From Anaeromicrobium sediminis (GTDB lineage Bacteria > Bacillota > Clostridia > Peptostreptococcales > Thermotaleaceae): a DNA stretch of 38,825 nt. The stretch spans positions 1 through 38,825 of the forward strand of contig NZ_NIBG01000014.1 of assembly GCF_002270055.1 (NCBI RefSeq), given 5' to 3'. A program made the position numbers and the translations under genes. The notes under the pieces were generated by a model. That model was not told the origin of the DNA, made no database searches, and saw nothing but the letters and a program-made list of their open reading frames with translations. How positions within the stretch are numbered: the stretch's first letter is position 1; each line of letters starts with the position of its first letter. Positions 1-8,534 of this stretch are shown piece by piece.

Positions 1-551
1 GAAACTACATACTTCTTTGCATTTGAATTAGATGAATTCTTTAGCATCCAATAAGCAAGACGTAAGCCATCACCCGTATTAGTTGCACTATCCGGTTGTA
101 AGCTATTAATCTTTCTTATTAAGCTATAATCAGAAGCTAATTTCAAATCAGATGTAATATGTCCTTTTTCAGAATAAGCTACTATACCTATTTTTACATT
201 TGACTTGTTGGAAAATTTGTTTATGAAGTTCTTTGCAGCATCTTTTGTTATTTCCATTCTAGATTTTCGATTTCTACCAAAACCCATATAAGTACCCATA
301 CTTCCAGATGTATCAATAACTAATACAATTTCCTTTTCTGTTATACCCGTTAAAGATTCTGGCAATTTAACTTCATCACCACTTATTTCGTATTTAATTA
401 CTCCCGTATCTCCAATACCATATTCTTCAGCATCTGCAGAACGAATTGCACTTGATACTATATCATTTGGTATTGATTCAGCCATAGCCGCATTAGGCAT
501 TACTGTTATTATGATCATAAGAGCCATAATCCAACTTAATAGTCTCCTCAT
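1..551 (-). CDS. VWA-domain secreted protein, partial (C-terminus outside window)
   Basis: The reading frame is open from an ATG at 551 to the window edge, so about 183 N-terminal residues are present. A GGGAGGC ribosome binding site lies 5 nt upstream. The protein begins with a signal peptide (MRRLLSW, a hydrophobic stretch, then NAAMA before ES). After about 55 residues it enters a von Willebrand factor A domain with the MIDAS motif DTSGSMG. A later SATNTGDGL segment fits the second MIDAS loop (Thr). It is the last visible gene of the pilus operon, 32 nt after the PilW-like gene. VWA domains occur in pilus tip adhesins (PilY1, streptococcal T4P pilins), so a surface or tip adhesin is a reasonable inference. 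There is no prepilin motif, so export is by Sec rather than as a pilin. The domain call is firm; the role is inferred from position. Confidence 0.85.
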   Translation of the reverse strand, partial: MRRLLSWIMALMIIITVMPNAAMAESIPNDIVSSAIRSADAEEYGIGDTGVIKYEISGDEVKLPESLTGITEKEIVLVIDTSGSMGTYMGFGRNRKSRMEITKDAAKNFINKFSNKSNVKIGIVAYSEKGHITSDLKLASDYSLIRKINSLQPDSATNTGDGLRLAYWMLKNSSNSNAKKYVV

Positions 552-583
552 CGTTTGCCTCCCTATACATACACCTAGTATCA

Positions 584-1048
584 TTAATTGCCATTTCTAA
601 AGTAGATTTCATTTGTTAAAGGAACCACAGAATCATTTATCTTACTTGTTATGGTAATAATAACACCATTAGCCTCCGTTTGTTCCACTCTAAACTCTGT
701 AATATTGTTGGCAAATGGATCTTCCTCTATTGTAATTTCCATTTGTGATGTTCCTTCGCCACGCTTTAGGGTTTCATCAACATGTTCATATTTAATGAAT
801 TTAGTATCATTTATTTTAAAAATAACTGGATTTGTCGTTCTTGCTACTCCTTGCCCTCCTATAATATCATCTACTATTCTATTCATGGCAGTTTGTGCGT
901 TATTTTGTGCTTGAATATGATTATCTGTCCTGTTAAATGTTTTTAAATTAGGAATAAAAAATGAAAAAATAGACGTCATTACAATACCCATAATTCCCAT
1001 TGCAATTAATACTTCTACCAATGTAAGTCCCTTATTATTGTATCTCAT
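584..1048 (-). CDS. Minor prepilin, PilW-like
   Basis: A short basic leader MRYNNKG precedes the type III signal LTLVEV, with Glu at mature position 5, followed by a hydrophobic helix. PilD would cut after the Gly. The frame extends to an ATG at 1066 that has no ribosome binding site. The ATG at 1048 has AGAGG 10 nt upstream and gives the usual 7-residue leader, so 1048 is preferred. The roughly 120-residue C-terminal part is a predicted beta-rich globular domain without recognised motifs. It lies between the PilX-like and VWA genes, so it is probably one of the initiating or tip minor pilins. The pilin class is firm; the W label is by size and position only. Confidence 0.85.
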   Translation of the reverse strand: MRYNNKGLTLVEVLIAMGIMGIVMTSIFSFFIPNLKTFNRTDNHIQAQNNAQTAMNRIVDDIIGGQGVARTTNPVIFKINDTKFIKYEHVDETLKRGEGTSQMEITIEEDPFANNITEFRVEQTEANGVIITITSKINDSVVPLTNEIYFRNGN

Positions 1049-1093
1049 CTTTAAATAACCTCTCATAATTAATAAATAATTTTAAATTGCAAA

Positions 1094-3385
1094 TTATCTC
1101 ATTTGCTCCCAATATACATCTACTATATTGTCATACTTAAGATAAGATGCTGCATCATCTACTCCTGCTTCTGATTGGATAAGGAAACTTTTTAAAGCTC
1201 CATTATTTTCAAACTGATCTTTTAAATTCACGGTTCCATCGGCTATACTCATTTTATCATTTTCAAATACTGTCTTTAAGATATAGTTTTCAGTATTACT
1301 TATAGCCTTAAGATTATTATCTTGTATATGGATGTTTCCTTGTGCGGCAATGATTCCTGTATAGTTTAAGTTTCCTGTTATATATACATCTCCCTTAGTG
1401 ACTATAATTCCTTTTAAATTACTATCCGTAAGATTAATAGTATTATGAGCTCCTACTTCCATGGGTTTACTCCCCCCAGGTCCCACAAGCGCTAAAGATC
1501 TATCGGGATTATCATTTACGAAGATGATTTCTTTATCTTCATTTATGTCATTTTCAGTAGGAATAATATCTTCTTTAAAGGAAAATCTATCTGTAATATG
1601 TACTCTAGTGTCTAAATTCACGCCTGCAGGCTCACCAGTCTTATATCCTTCAGTATAGTTCACTACAGGGTCTGCCATTTTGTTTATATAGTATTTATAA
1701 TCATAGGATTTAGATTTCAATACATGATCAGTTAATCCTAATTCTACACCTTCTAATATGGTCCCTTCACTTATGGTAGCTCCAACATTGTATCTAATAT
1801 TACTAATATTAATACTATCTCCACCAATTGTTAGGTCTCCATAATCTTCACCATAATACTTAAAGTATTCACTTTTCTCCACAGTACTTAACTGACCCTT
1901 TTTTATCAAAACTAAGGGCTCATAATTTTCAAATTCAATATTAGAGGGTTTATATTTTTCTTTACGCTTACTGTGGTCCGTATTTGAGTATAAATCATCA
2001 TCATCCTTTAGATATTCTCCATAGGCTTTATAGTTTCCCTTTATGGAAACACTCTCCCCTGTCTGGTAATATCCCCCTGCTAGGTCAATGTAAACTGTGC
2101 CTCCTATATATACGCCCTTATCATATAAACTATTTTTACTTTCTTCTCCATCAATTGTTAAGGAAGATTTACTTTCAATGTCCGGGCTGTTTATAACAAT
2201 ACTACTACTTTGATTATGTTCTACAGCATCAGCTCCATTTGAGAACCCAAAATAACTTCCATCTATTGTAATGTCCGCATCTTTTCCATTTAATTCTATA
2301 TCATCCTTTGTATTTAAAACCCCATTATTTATGGTGATAGTACTTCCTGTAGTATCCTCTTGAACAACTAAACTATAACAATATACATCTCCATTATTTA
2401 TAGTTATGTGAGAATTATCATCATTTGTATGAATATAACTATTAGCAGCCACATTTCCGTTTATGATAATATTACCACTTATATTATTGTTCCCCACAAC
2501 TAGACCTCCAAAATCTCTACTGTCTGTAGCCATCTCTCCATAGGCATATATATCTCCATTGATAGTAACAACACTGTTACCTGTCACATATATATTCTTC
2601 TCTGTAGTAATGGCCTTTGTCCATAGGATATTTTCATTTAGTTGTGCTTGTACATTTTTTACGTAGTAAGGAGCATTAAAATCAGGAATTCCAATTTGAA
2701 AGGTACCTCTTATTTGTTTTGAAATTTTTTTATGGGTAAAATCCGATTGAAGGGTTATCTTATAGGGAACAGGTTCCTTCGTCTTTTCATCTATTGATAT
2801 ATAAGGTTCTGGGTTGTTAGATGAATCTAGACTTACAGTACTTGTGTCATAACTTACTGAATATTTTTCAGTAGAACCATCTACAATCCTGACTGTACTA
2901 GATTGTTCATCTGTATTTTTGTCTACTACACCATATTCTTTATCATTTAATTCACCTTCTAAATGATCATTTATATACGATGCAAAACCTGCCCTAAACC
3001 ATTCGTTCATTACCAATTCTATTTTTTCCTTATTAACTTCTCCATAGCCATCTTTCCCATTAATAAAGATGCTATCATCCACTTCTGGATTACTTTCTTC
3101 CTTTTTACTTTCTGCTTCTATAAATAGTTCTAGCTCATCTTTAACTTTTTTATTTCCAGCTTGTATAGCATTTTCTATCTCTTTGCCTATAACTGCATAG
3201 GCCTCTTCAAGACCTGCCTCTGTTAAGTAAAAGGATGTTTTCACATTTGTATCTACTATTTGTCTTTTTAAGTTTACAACACTTAAGGATATGATAGCAG
3301 TGCCTAGTAAAGTAAGTATGGACATTACTGCCATTACTAAAAGAAGGGTTGATCCTTTTTTTGATTTTAAAATCTTAATAATCAT
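1094..3385 (-). CDS. Very large PilX-like minor pilin with beta-helix-like repeats
   Basis: 763 residues. The N-terminus (KSKKGSTLLLVMAVMSIL) is a prepilin-like leader and hydrophobic helix of the PilX_N type, followed by the TEAGLEEAY segment usual for that family. It lacks the mature Glu5. From about residue 240 to 690 the chain is a run of short Ile/Asn/Gly repeats such as ITINGDIYAYG, IIINGNVAANS and ITINNGDVYCY. This pattern is typical of right-handed beta-helix or bactofilin-like stacks. Typical PilX proteins are about 150-200 residues, so most of this protein is an added stalk or passenger domain. The ribosome binding site is AAGGAGG, 7 nt before the ATG. It lies 12 nt after the PilV-like gene. 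The function is inferred to be a pilus tip or priming subunit with an extracellular beta-solenoid. Confidence 0.85.
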   Translation of the reverse strand: MIIKILKSKKGSTLLLVMAVMSILTLLGTAIISLSVVNLKRQIVDTNVKTSFYLTEAGLEEAYAVIGKEIENAIQAGNKKVKDELELFIEAESKKEESNPEVDDSIFINGKDGYGEVNKEKIELVMNEWFRAGFASYINDHLEGELNDKEYGVVDKNTDEQSSTVRIVDGSTEKYSVSYDTSTVSLDSSNNPEPYISIDEKTKEPVPYKITLQSDFTHKKISKQIRGTFQIGIPDFNAPYYVKNVQAQLNENILWTKAITTEKNIYVTGNSVVTINGDIYAYGEMATDSRDFGGLVVGNNNISGNIIINGNVAANSYIHTNDDNSHITINNGDVYCYSLVVQEDTTGSTITINNGVLNTKDDIELNGKDADITIDGSYFGFSNGADAVEHNQSSSIVINSPDIESKSSLTIDGEESKNSLYDKGVYIGGTVYIDLAGGYYQTGESVSIKGNYKAYGEYLKDDDDLYSNTDHSKRKEKYKPSNIEFENYEPLVLIKKGQLSTVEKSEYFKYYGEDYGDLTIGGDSINISNIRYNVGATISEGTILEGVELGLTDHVLKSKSYDYKYYINKMADPVVNYTEGYKTGEPAGVNLDTRVHITDRFSFKEDIIPTENDINEDKEIIFVNDNPDRSLALVGPGGSKPMEVGAHNTINLTDSNLKGIIVTKGDVYITGNLNYTGIIAAQGNIHIQDNNLKAISNTENYILKTVFENDKMSIADGTVNLKDQFENNGALKSFLIQSEAGVDDAASYLKYDNIVDVYWEQMR

Positions 3386-3397
3386 ACAAGGTCCTCC

Positions 3398-4087
3398 TTA
3401 TTTAATAGTTTTAAAGGTAACTAACTCAGCTAAAGTTCCCCTTTTGTTACTTACAGTGATCTTTATTTTAAAAACCATATTTTTATTTCCATCCGATATA
3501 GAACTGTCATATATATTTTCATAAATATATACTTGTCCATTTGTAGTATTTACAGTGACTTTATTAGTTTCAGATGAAGAATATACCTTGTATATATTTA
3601 CCCTTCTAGTTGTATTATTAGATACATTTAAAGTCATATTATTAGCTACATTACAGATTATTCCTATGTCTATTGGGTCAGTTGAAGTGTTTGTTAGTAA
3701 GATTTCATTTATAAAAACACCTGTATTCTCAATATTTATGGTATCACCATTGGTTCTATCAGGTGCATTTATTGTAGCGTCAAAGGATGGTAAACTCCCC
3801 GTTGAATTTTCATAGGCCCCATATTTACTAATATTAAATGTCACTGTCATACCCGTATCAGTATCTACCTTTGAACTAACATTAGCACTAAGGGTATCTT
3901 TTCCTATTAATTGTTCCATATATCTTTGAGCAACTTGATTTGCAATGAGTCTATCCTGTGCATTTGTATTATTTCTAACACTAGATACAAACAATGATGC
4001 CAATGGAGTTATGATAATACCTAGAATTGCTATACTAACTAAAACTTCTACTAAAGTTAGGCCTTTATTATTATTTATTATTTTCAT
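3398..4087 (-). CDS. Minor prepilin, PilV-like
   Basis: 229 residues beginning MKIINNNKG, then LTLVEVLVSIAILG. This is a perfect class III signal with Gly -1 and Glu5, followed by the helix IIITPLASLFVSS. The segment NTNAQDRLIANQVAQRYMEQLIG is the amphipathic continuation of the pilin stem seen in PilV/GspI-type proteins. The C-terminal half (about residues 85-229) is Thr/Asn-rich and beta-predicted. The ribosome binding site is GGAGG, 10 nt upstream. It sits between pilO and the PilX-like gene in one transcription unit. It is probably part of the minor pilin complex that primes fibre assembly. The V assignment is by motif and position. Confidence 0.85.
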   Translation of the reverse strand: MKIINNNKGLTLVEVLVSIAILGIIITPLASLFVSSVRNNTNAQDRLIANQVAQRYMEQLIGKDTLSANVSSKVDTDTGMTVTFNISKYGAYENSTGSLPSFDATINAPDRTNGDTINIENTGVFINEILLTNTSTDPIDIGIICNVANNMTLNVSNNTTRRVNIYKVYSSSETNKVTVNTTNGQVYIYENIYDSSISDGNKNMVFKIKITVSNKRGTLAELVTFKTIK

Positions 4088-4105
4088 AAGTTAAATTCCT
4101 CCAGC

Positions 4106-5470
4106 CTATCTTTTAACCTCTATATTCCCAATATTCTTTATAACATTTACCCTTGTTCTTTCAAGGTCATCATAATCAATTTTTACATTTAATTTTAAGT
4201 TTGATGTATTAATAAGGGATAAATTTACACCACTTATATCTTCACTACTATTTCTTTTGTTACTAATAATATTTAACACTATGTTATCACCCTTTGGTCT
4301 GAACTGAACCTTACCATTTTCATAGTCCCGTGGGTAACTTTCAGATTCGGTTTTATACTTGTAATAATACTTCCCATCTTCCTCTATTATTTGAAATTCA
4401 ACATTCTCAAAATTTGGATTATCTGCATGGACATAAGTTCTAGTATTTCTACTATTCACCCTTCCCATAACTACTGTTGGTATGTCTGCTGTAACTGGTT
4501 TTACCGTCATGACAAATTCATAATTTTTTATTTTTCCTAAAGTATTATCATCCTTCTTAACCAACCCTGAAGTATATCCACTAAATTCATTAAATGGATT
4601 ATCCTTTCCATAGTCATTTTCAATATGCCACTTTAGATAGTCCTCATCTTTCATATGAATCTTAGGTATGGCATAAAAATCCAAGATTATATTCCCTGCC
4701 ATTTGCCCTTCTTCAGATTTTGTTATGTTTAAACTGTTAATAATTATTTTTTTAGGAAAAGATTCTATTTCTTTAACAAATGCCATAATTTCATTATAAC
4801 TACCTTCATAACTTATGGTTACTGATATTTTCTCTAGTTGACCTTCAGACTCTTCCTCATCAGACTCTTCCTCTTGTGTCATATTATCATATTTATTAAA
4901 TATACCCTCATACTGTTGGACGATGTCTTTAGCTATCTTATCTTTTCCATTTAGTGCCTTATTTATCTCTTCATTTATTTCTTCATTTATTTCTTTCTTT
5001 TCTTCTTCTTTTTGTCCCTCTATTTCATTTAATTCTTCTTTGTCTAATGTACCCTCATATTCTAATACTAAATCCTTAAGTACATAGTTTTCTTTTTTTG
5101 TCTCTTCTTTTTTTATTTCTATTTTTCCTAGTTTTTCTTCGGTAAAGGACATGCTTAGAGCTTGGATATTAGATTTTTTCACCATATCATCTAAAATAAC
5201 TATTATTTTTTCTTGTATAATCATAGGAAATAACCTTTCACTGGCAATTTCTATCTTAGAATTCATAATCTTAAAATTTTTATTGATGTTATCTTTATAT
5301 CCAATCTTCATCTTTACTTTATTGACTTCATTTCTATATGCTTCTACATTTGTTTCCAATTCTTTTATTTTACTCCTATGTGGTACAAATGCAAATTTAT
5401 AATATGCGCCTACTACTATTAGTACACCTAAAAATATAAGTAGTATTTTCTCCCTCTTAGTCAGTTTCAT
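4106..5470 (-). CDS. pilO: Type IV pilus inner-membrane alignment protein, PilO-like, enlarged
   Basis: A short cytoplasmic N-terminus (MKLTKREK) leads into one membrane helix (about residues 8-27), then a coiled coil (about 30-80), the usual PilO layout. Usual PilO is about 200 residues; this one has 454. The extra length is a charged Glu/Lys-rich linker (about 150-215, with repeated EEIN and a DEEESEG stretch), the ferredoxin-like domain around 215-275, and a C-terminal extension of about 180 residues with beta-rich character. The start overlaps the pilN end by 14 nt, which points to coupled translation. It is expected to pair with PilN on the outer face of the membrane and tie PilM and the motors to the fibre. 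Confidence 0.8.
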   Translation of the reverse strand: MKLTKREKILLIFLGVLIVVGAYYKFAFVPHRSKIKELETNVEAYRNEVNKVKMKIGYKDNINKNFKIMNSKIEIASERLFPMIIQEKIIVILDDMVKKSNIQALSMSFTEEKLGKIEIKKEETKKENYVLKDLVLEYEGTLDKEELNEIEGQKEEEKKEINEEINEEINKALNGKDKIAKDIVQQYEGIFNKYDNMTQEEESDEEESEGQLEKISVTISYEGSYNEIMAFVKEIESFPKKIIINSLNITKSEEGQMAGNIILDFYAIPKIHMKDEDYLKWHIENDYGKDNPFNEFSGYTSGLVKKDDNTLGKIKNYEFVMTVKPVTADIPTVVMGRVNSRNTRTYVHADNPNFENVEFQIIEEDGKYYYKYKTESESYPRDYENGKVQFRPKGDNIVLNIISNKRNSSEDISGVNLSLINTSNLKLNVKIDYDDLERTRVNVIKNIGNIEVKR

Positions 5471-6029
5471 TATTGTTCACATCCTTAAATGTACACCTTA
5501 TAGCAAAAATATAACTGCTATTTTCTCTAGACTCTTTATTTATAATACTCACATGAACATTCTCAACTAAGTCTATTTTTTTTAGGTTATGTACAAATTC
5601 AGCAATGGTAACTCTACTCTTTGCTACTCCCTGCATTTGTCCATCCTTTACTGTTAAAGATATAGTTTTAATAAATAAGTCCTTAGGAGTACTAGAAGAT
5701 ATTTTTTCCATTAAACTACTGCTTACAATATCTACTTTATCCATATCCGTATTAATAGCTTCCACAATAGTATAATAGCTATTTGTTATTTTCATCTTTC
5801 TCTTAATTTCTTCTAGCTCATTACTCTTTTTAATTCGCTCTTCAGAATTTAAATAGTTCTTTAAATCCTGAATTTCCTTTTCTATTTTATTAGCCCTTTG
5901 AATATTTGCAAATGTAATGCTTCCTATTACTAATGTAATGGTTATTCCTATAAGGCTCAAATGTATAAGCCTTTTTTTAGAGGTCTTTTTTGTATCAATA
6001 TAGTGTGAAAAAAAGTTAAAGTCTCTCAT
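5457..6029 (-). CDS. pilN: Type IV pilus assembly protein PilN
   Basis: Starts MRDFNFFSHYIDTKK, with the N-terminal NFFxxY-like peptide that in this family docks on PilM. A single membrane helix follows (about residues 22-42), then a coiled coil (about 43-75) and a ferredoxin-like domain ending in IINKESRENSSYIFAIRCTF. The frame opens further upstream at 6074, but that would overlap pilM. The ATG at 6029 has AAGGTAGG upstream and lies 8 nt after the pilM stop, so it is taken as the start. 190 residues is the normal length for PilN. Confidence 0.88.
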   Translation of the reverse strand: MRDFNFFSHYIDTKKTSKKRLIHLSLIGITITLVIGSITFANIQRANKIEKEIQDLKNYLNSEERIKKSNELEEIKRKMKITNSYYTIVEAINTDMDKVDIVSSSLMEKISSSTPKDLFIKTISLTVKDGQMQGVAKSRVTIAEFVHNLKKIDLVENVHVSIINKESRENSSYIFAIRCTFKDVNNNETD

Positions 6030-6037
6030 ATTCTTAC

Positions 6038-7093
6038 CTACCTTCTGATTAGAGCTCCTATGGCATTTAAACATTTCTCAAGATTAATTTCACCACTGTT
6101 TTTTCCAAGTTTTATATTATCTATTTCATTAATTTTAAAGGTTGGTATATTTAAATTATCCGTCATGTATTTTGATAGGTTTTTAATATTTGAACTTCCA
6201 CCATATAAATAAATTTCATCAATTTTATTTCCACGATGGCGACTGTTGTAATATCGAAATATTTTCTGAATCTCTTCAATCCATATATCTACACTAGATT
6301 GTACAATTTCATTTAACATACTGGTAGATGAAAGTCCATTTAATTCTTCTAAATTGGCATATTCAATTTTACGCTGTTGTGCATCCTCTAATGAAAGATT
6401 ATATGTATTTGCAATATTAATATCAACATCTTTTCCACCCTGATGGATCAATCTATTAAACCTAATTACTCCTTTATCAATAATTGTAATATTAATGTAT
6501 TCATAACCTAAATCTATCAATGTAACAGTCTTATCTAAACTGTAATTTTCATTATTTATTGTAAGCTCCCCTTCAAAAACCTTAGCAATTGCATTTGCGT
6601 TCATATCTAAGGCCAAAGGTTTTAGCTTCAAGCTTTTTATTAGTTCTAGATAAATTTCTACCATGTCCTTTGGCAGTGCAGCCACTAGAACTCTTATATT
6701 ATTCATATTATTCTCTGTAAACTCTTCTAATATCTTATACTCAACTACGTATTCTTCTAACCTTATAGGTAGATATTGTTCAATTTCTAAATCAATCATT
6801 GATGATAATTCATCTGATTTTACATAAGGCAAAACAAGTTCCCTTGTAATGGCCTCCCTACTTTGTACTGTACAGATTACTTCTTTTTCTTTTATTTTAT
6901 TTTTACTTAAAATATTATAAATTATGGTTTTAAATGCTTCTAAATTTTTTATATATCCATCTTCATAGGATTCTGGTGGCGTATCTATCATAAAGACATG
7001 GTCAATTATAATCTCTTTATTTTTTCCTTTTCCAATAACTATTTTTGTTGTGTATTTTCCAATATCTATGGATATAATATTTTTTTTAAACAA
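6038..7093 (-). CDS. pilM: Type IV pilus assembly ATPase-like protein PilM
   Basis: Actin-fold (FtsA/ASKHA) protein. The N-terminus FKKNIISIDIGKYTTKIV is the phosphate-1 motif. LIDLGYEYINITII is phosphate-2, and IYLYGGSSNIKNLSKYM is the adenosine motif. The frame is open to a TTG at 7120 inside the pilD end. A better start is the TTG at 7093, because GGGGTG lies 6 nt before it and the protein then begins like other PilM sequences, just ahead of the first strand. Cytoplasmic; it binds the PilN N-terminus and links the motor ATPases to the membrane platform. Length (351 residues) is normal. The non-ATG start is a prediction from the ribosome binding site. Confidence 0.88.
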   Translation of the reverse strand: MFKKNIISIDIGKYTTKIVIGKGKNKEIIIDHVFMIDTPPESYEDGYIKNLEAFKTIIYNILSKNKIKEKEVICTVQSREAITRELVLPYVKSDELSSMIDLEIEQYLPIRLEEYVVEYKILEEFTENNMNNIRVLVAALPKDMVEIYLELIKSLKLKPLALDMNANAIAKVFEGELTINNENYSLDKTVTLIDLGYEYINITIIDKGVIRFNRLIHQGGKDVDINIANTYNLSLEDAQQRKIEYANLEELNGLSSTSMLNEIVQSSVDIWIEEIQKIFRYYNSRHRGNKIDEIYLYGGSSNIKNLSKYMTDNLNIPTFKINEIDNIKLGKNSGEINLEKCLNAIGALIRR

Positions 7094-7112
7094 ATTTTTC
7101 ACCCCGTTGTAT

Positions 7113-7862
7113 TTATCCAAGTAGTATATGTATGTACCACTTTATAATACCCTTCCCATAGAGAATTGTCACTAAAGTTGATACTGAAATGAAAGGCCCA
7201 AAGGCTATTTCATCCTTTCTATGTTTTAATCTTAAAAGTATTAAAAGTATAGATATAATTGCCCCAATTACAAAGGATAACAGGGTTATCAAAAGAATAC
7301 CTTTCCATCCAAAGGCAAAACCCAAAACCCCCATAAGTTTAATATCACCACCACCCATTGCCCCTGTAATAATGGCAATGAGTAAAAATATTCCTCCACC
7401 AAGTACTAGTCCTAGTATGGAATCTTTTAGTGATAATAGGCTAAAATTATTAAATATAATAAAAGCACCTGATACAATGATTCCAAACAGGTTACATTCA
7501 TCAGGTATTATTTTTAGTTTATAATCTATAAAAGAAATTACAATTAATAAACTTGCTAGTATTCCATATTTTACAAAAAAAATACTAAGTCCAAATTTTA
7601 AATATAGTAATAAATATATTATTCCATTTAAAAGTTCAACAAGGGGATATTGCAAAGAAATAGTTTCTCCACAATATCTACATTTTCCTCTGTTGAATAA
7701 ATAGCTAAATATTGGTATTAAATCTATTGACTTTAAATAATTATTACATTTAGGACAATGGGAAGGAGGATAGGCAATTGATTCTTCTTTAGGTATGCGA
7801 TAAATACATACATTTAGAAATGATCCTATTACTAGTCCTATTGTTAGTATTATGTATATCAT
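7113..7862 (-). CDS. pilD: Prepilin peptidase / N-methyltransferase PilD
   Basis: 249 residues, polytopic. A cytoplasmic loop near the N-terminus has two CxxC pairs (C36/C39 and C61/C64), the zinc-bound methylase-type domain. The aspartyl protease residues are D113 in FIDYKLKIIPDE and D173 in the GGGDIKLMG motif, as in the A24 family. It cleaves prepilin leaders after Gly and methylates the new N-terminus. Its substrates here would be the major pilin and the minor pilins in the same operon. A GGAGAAGG ribosome binding site precedes the ATG. All key residues are present, so it should be active. Confidence 0.95.
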   Translation of the reverse strand: MIYIILTIGLVIGSFLNVCIYRIPKEESIAYPPSHCPKCNNYLKSIDLIPIFSYLFNRGKCRYCGETISLQYPLVELLNGIIYLLLYLKFGLSIFFVKYGILASLLIVISFIDYKLKIIPDECNLFGIIVSGAFIIFNNFSLLSLKDSILGLVLGGGIFLLIAIITGAMGGGDIKLMGVLGFAFGWKGILLITLLSFVIGAIISILLILLRLKHRKDEIAFGPFISVSTLVTILYGKGIIKWYIHILLG

Positions 7863-7908
7863 TTTGCCTTCTCCTTTTTTTAATAGTTAATAGATTAAGA
7901 TTCTGAAA

Positions 7909-8388
7909 TTAATCGTTGTTAGTTAGATCATTATCATCATCATCACCTATACCAAATGTATCAGAAACATTTGGATATAATTCTTCATAATTGCTACTAT
8001 CGTAAGTTGTTACAGTTACATCTCCGTTTTTATCAATTACTACTCTAAAATATGTTCCTTCATTATGTGTTTCTATTTGAGGAAGCTTTTCAAGATAATT
8101 TGTAATTTTATCTTCAGAAGTACCTTCGGTAACCTTTCCATCTAATATTATAACTGTGTCAGTCTTTGCAGGCGGAGTAATTTCTCCTTGTGTAAGTAAT
8201 ATAGTAGTGGCATTTGCAATAGTTTTAGCACTTGCTAAATCTGTACTTTTTCTTGCATCATTAGTTACGCCAGATAGTTTTGGTATTGCCATGGACCCTA
8301 TAATTCCTATAATAGCAATGACAACAATTAATTCTACTAAGGTAAAACCTTTTTTGTTTCTTAATTTCTCATTAAAAAATTTTAACAT
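7909..8388 (-). CDS. pilA: Major type IV pilin
   Basis: Leader MLKFFNEKLRNKKG, then FTLVELIVVIAIIGIIG. This is a classic prepilin site with Phe1 and Glu5 of the mature protein and Pro22-type helix kink residues (AIPKLSG). The mature protein is about 145 residues with an Ala/Thr-rich alpha-spine and a C-terminal acidic tail (GIGDDDDNDL). No Cys pair is present, so there is no disulfide D-region. The ribosome binding site is AAGGAGG, one of the best in the operon, with a 146-nt leader after pilC, both fitting high expression. It is the most conserved pilin in motif and sits in the central position of the operon, hence the major pilin call. Confidence 0.9.
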   Translation of the reverse strand: MLKFFNEKLRNKKGFTLVELIVVIAIIGIIGSMAIPKLSGVTNDARKSTDLASAKTIANATTILLTQGEITPPAKTDTVIILDGKVTEGTSEDKITNYLEKLPQIETHNEGTYFRVVIDKNGDVTVTTYDSSNYEELYPNVSDTFGIGDDDDNDLTNND

Positions 8389-8534
8389 TTCCTTTCCTCC
8401 TTAAAGTTTATTTTATTATAAAGGCCTTAAAAAAGGTCTTTTTCACAATTTTAGTTATTTGAAAATTTTCCTTATAAGTTAGGATTTAAGTGTTAGGGCT
8501 TAATAAAAATAATATTTAAATTAAACCTGTAAAT

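Noticed and set aside
7094-7120. pilM starting at the TTG at 7120
   Set aside because: It would overlap pilD, has no ribosome binding site, and adds residues not seen in PilM; the TTG at 7093 has GGGGTG at 6 nt.
8420-8441. Hairpin between pilC and pilA as a terminator
   Set aside because: On the minus strand the stem has an A-C mismatch and no T-run; it would terminate plus-strand RNA if anything.
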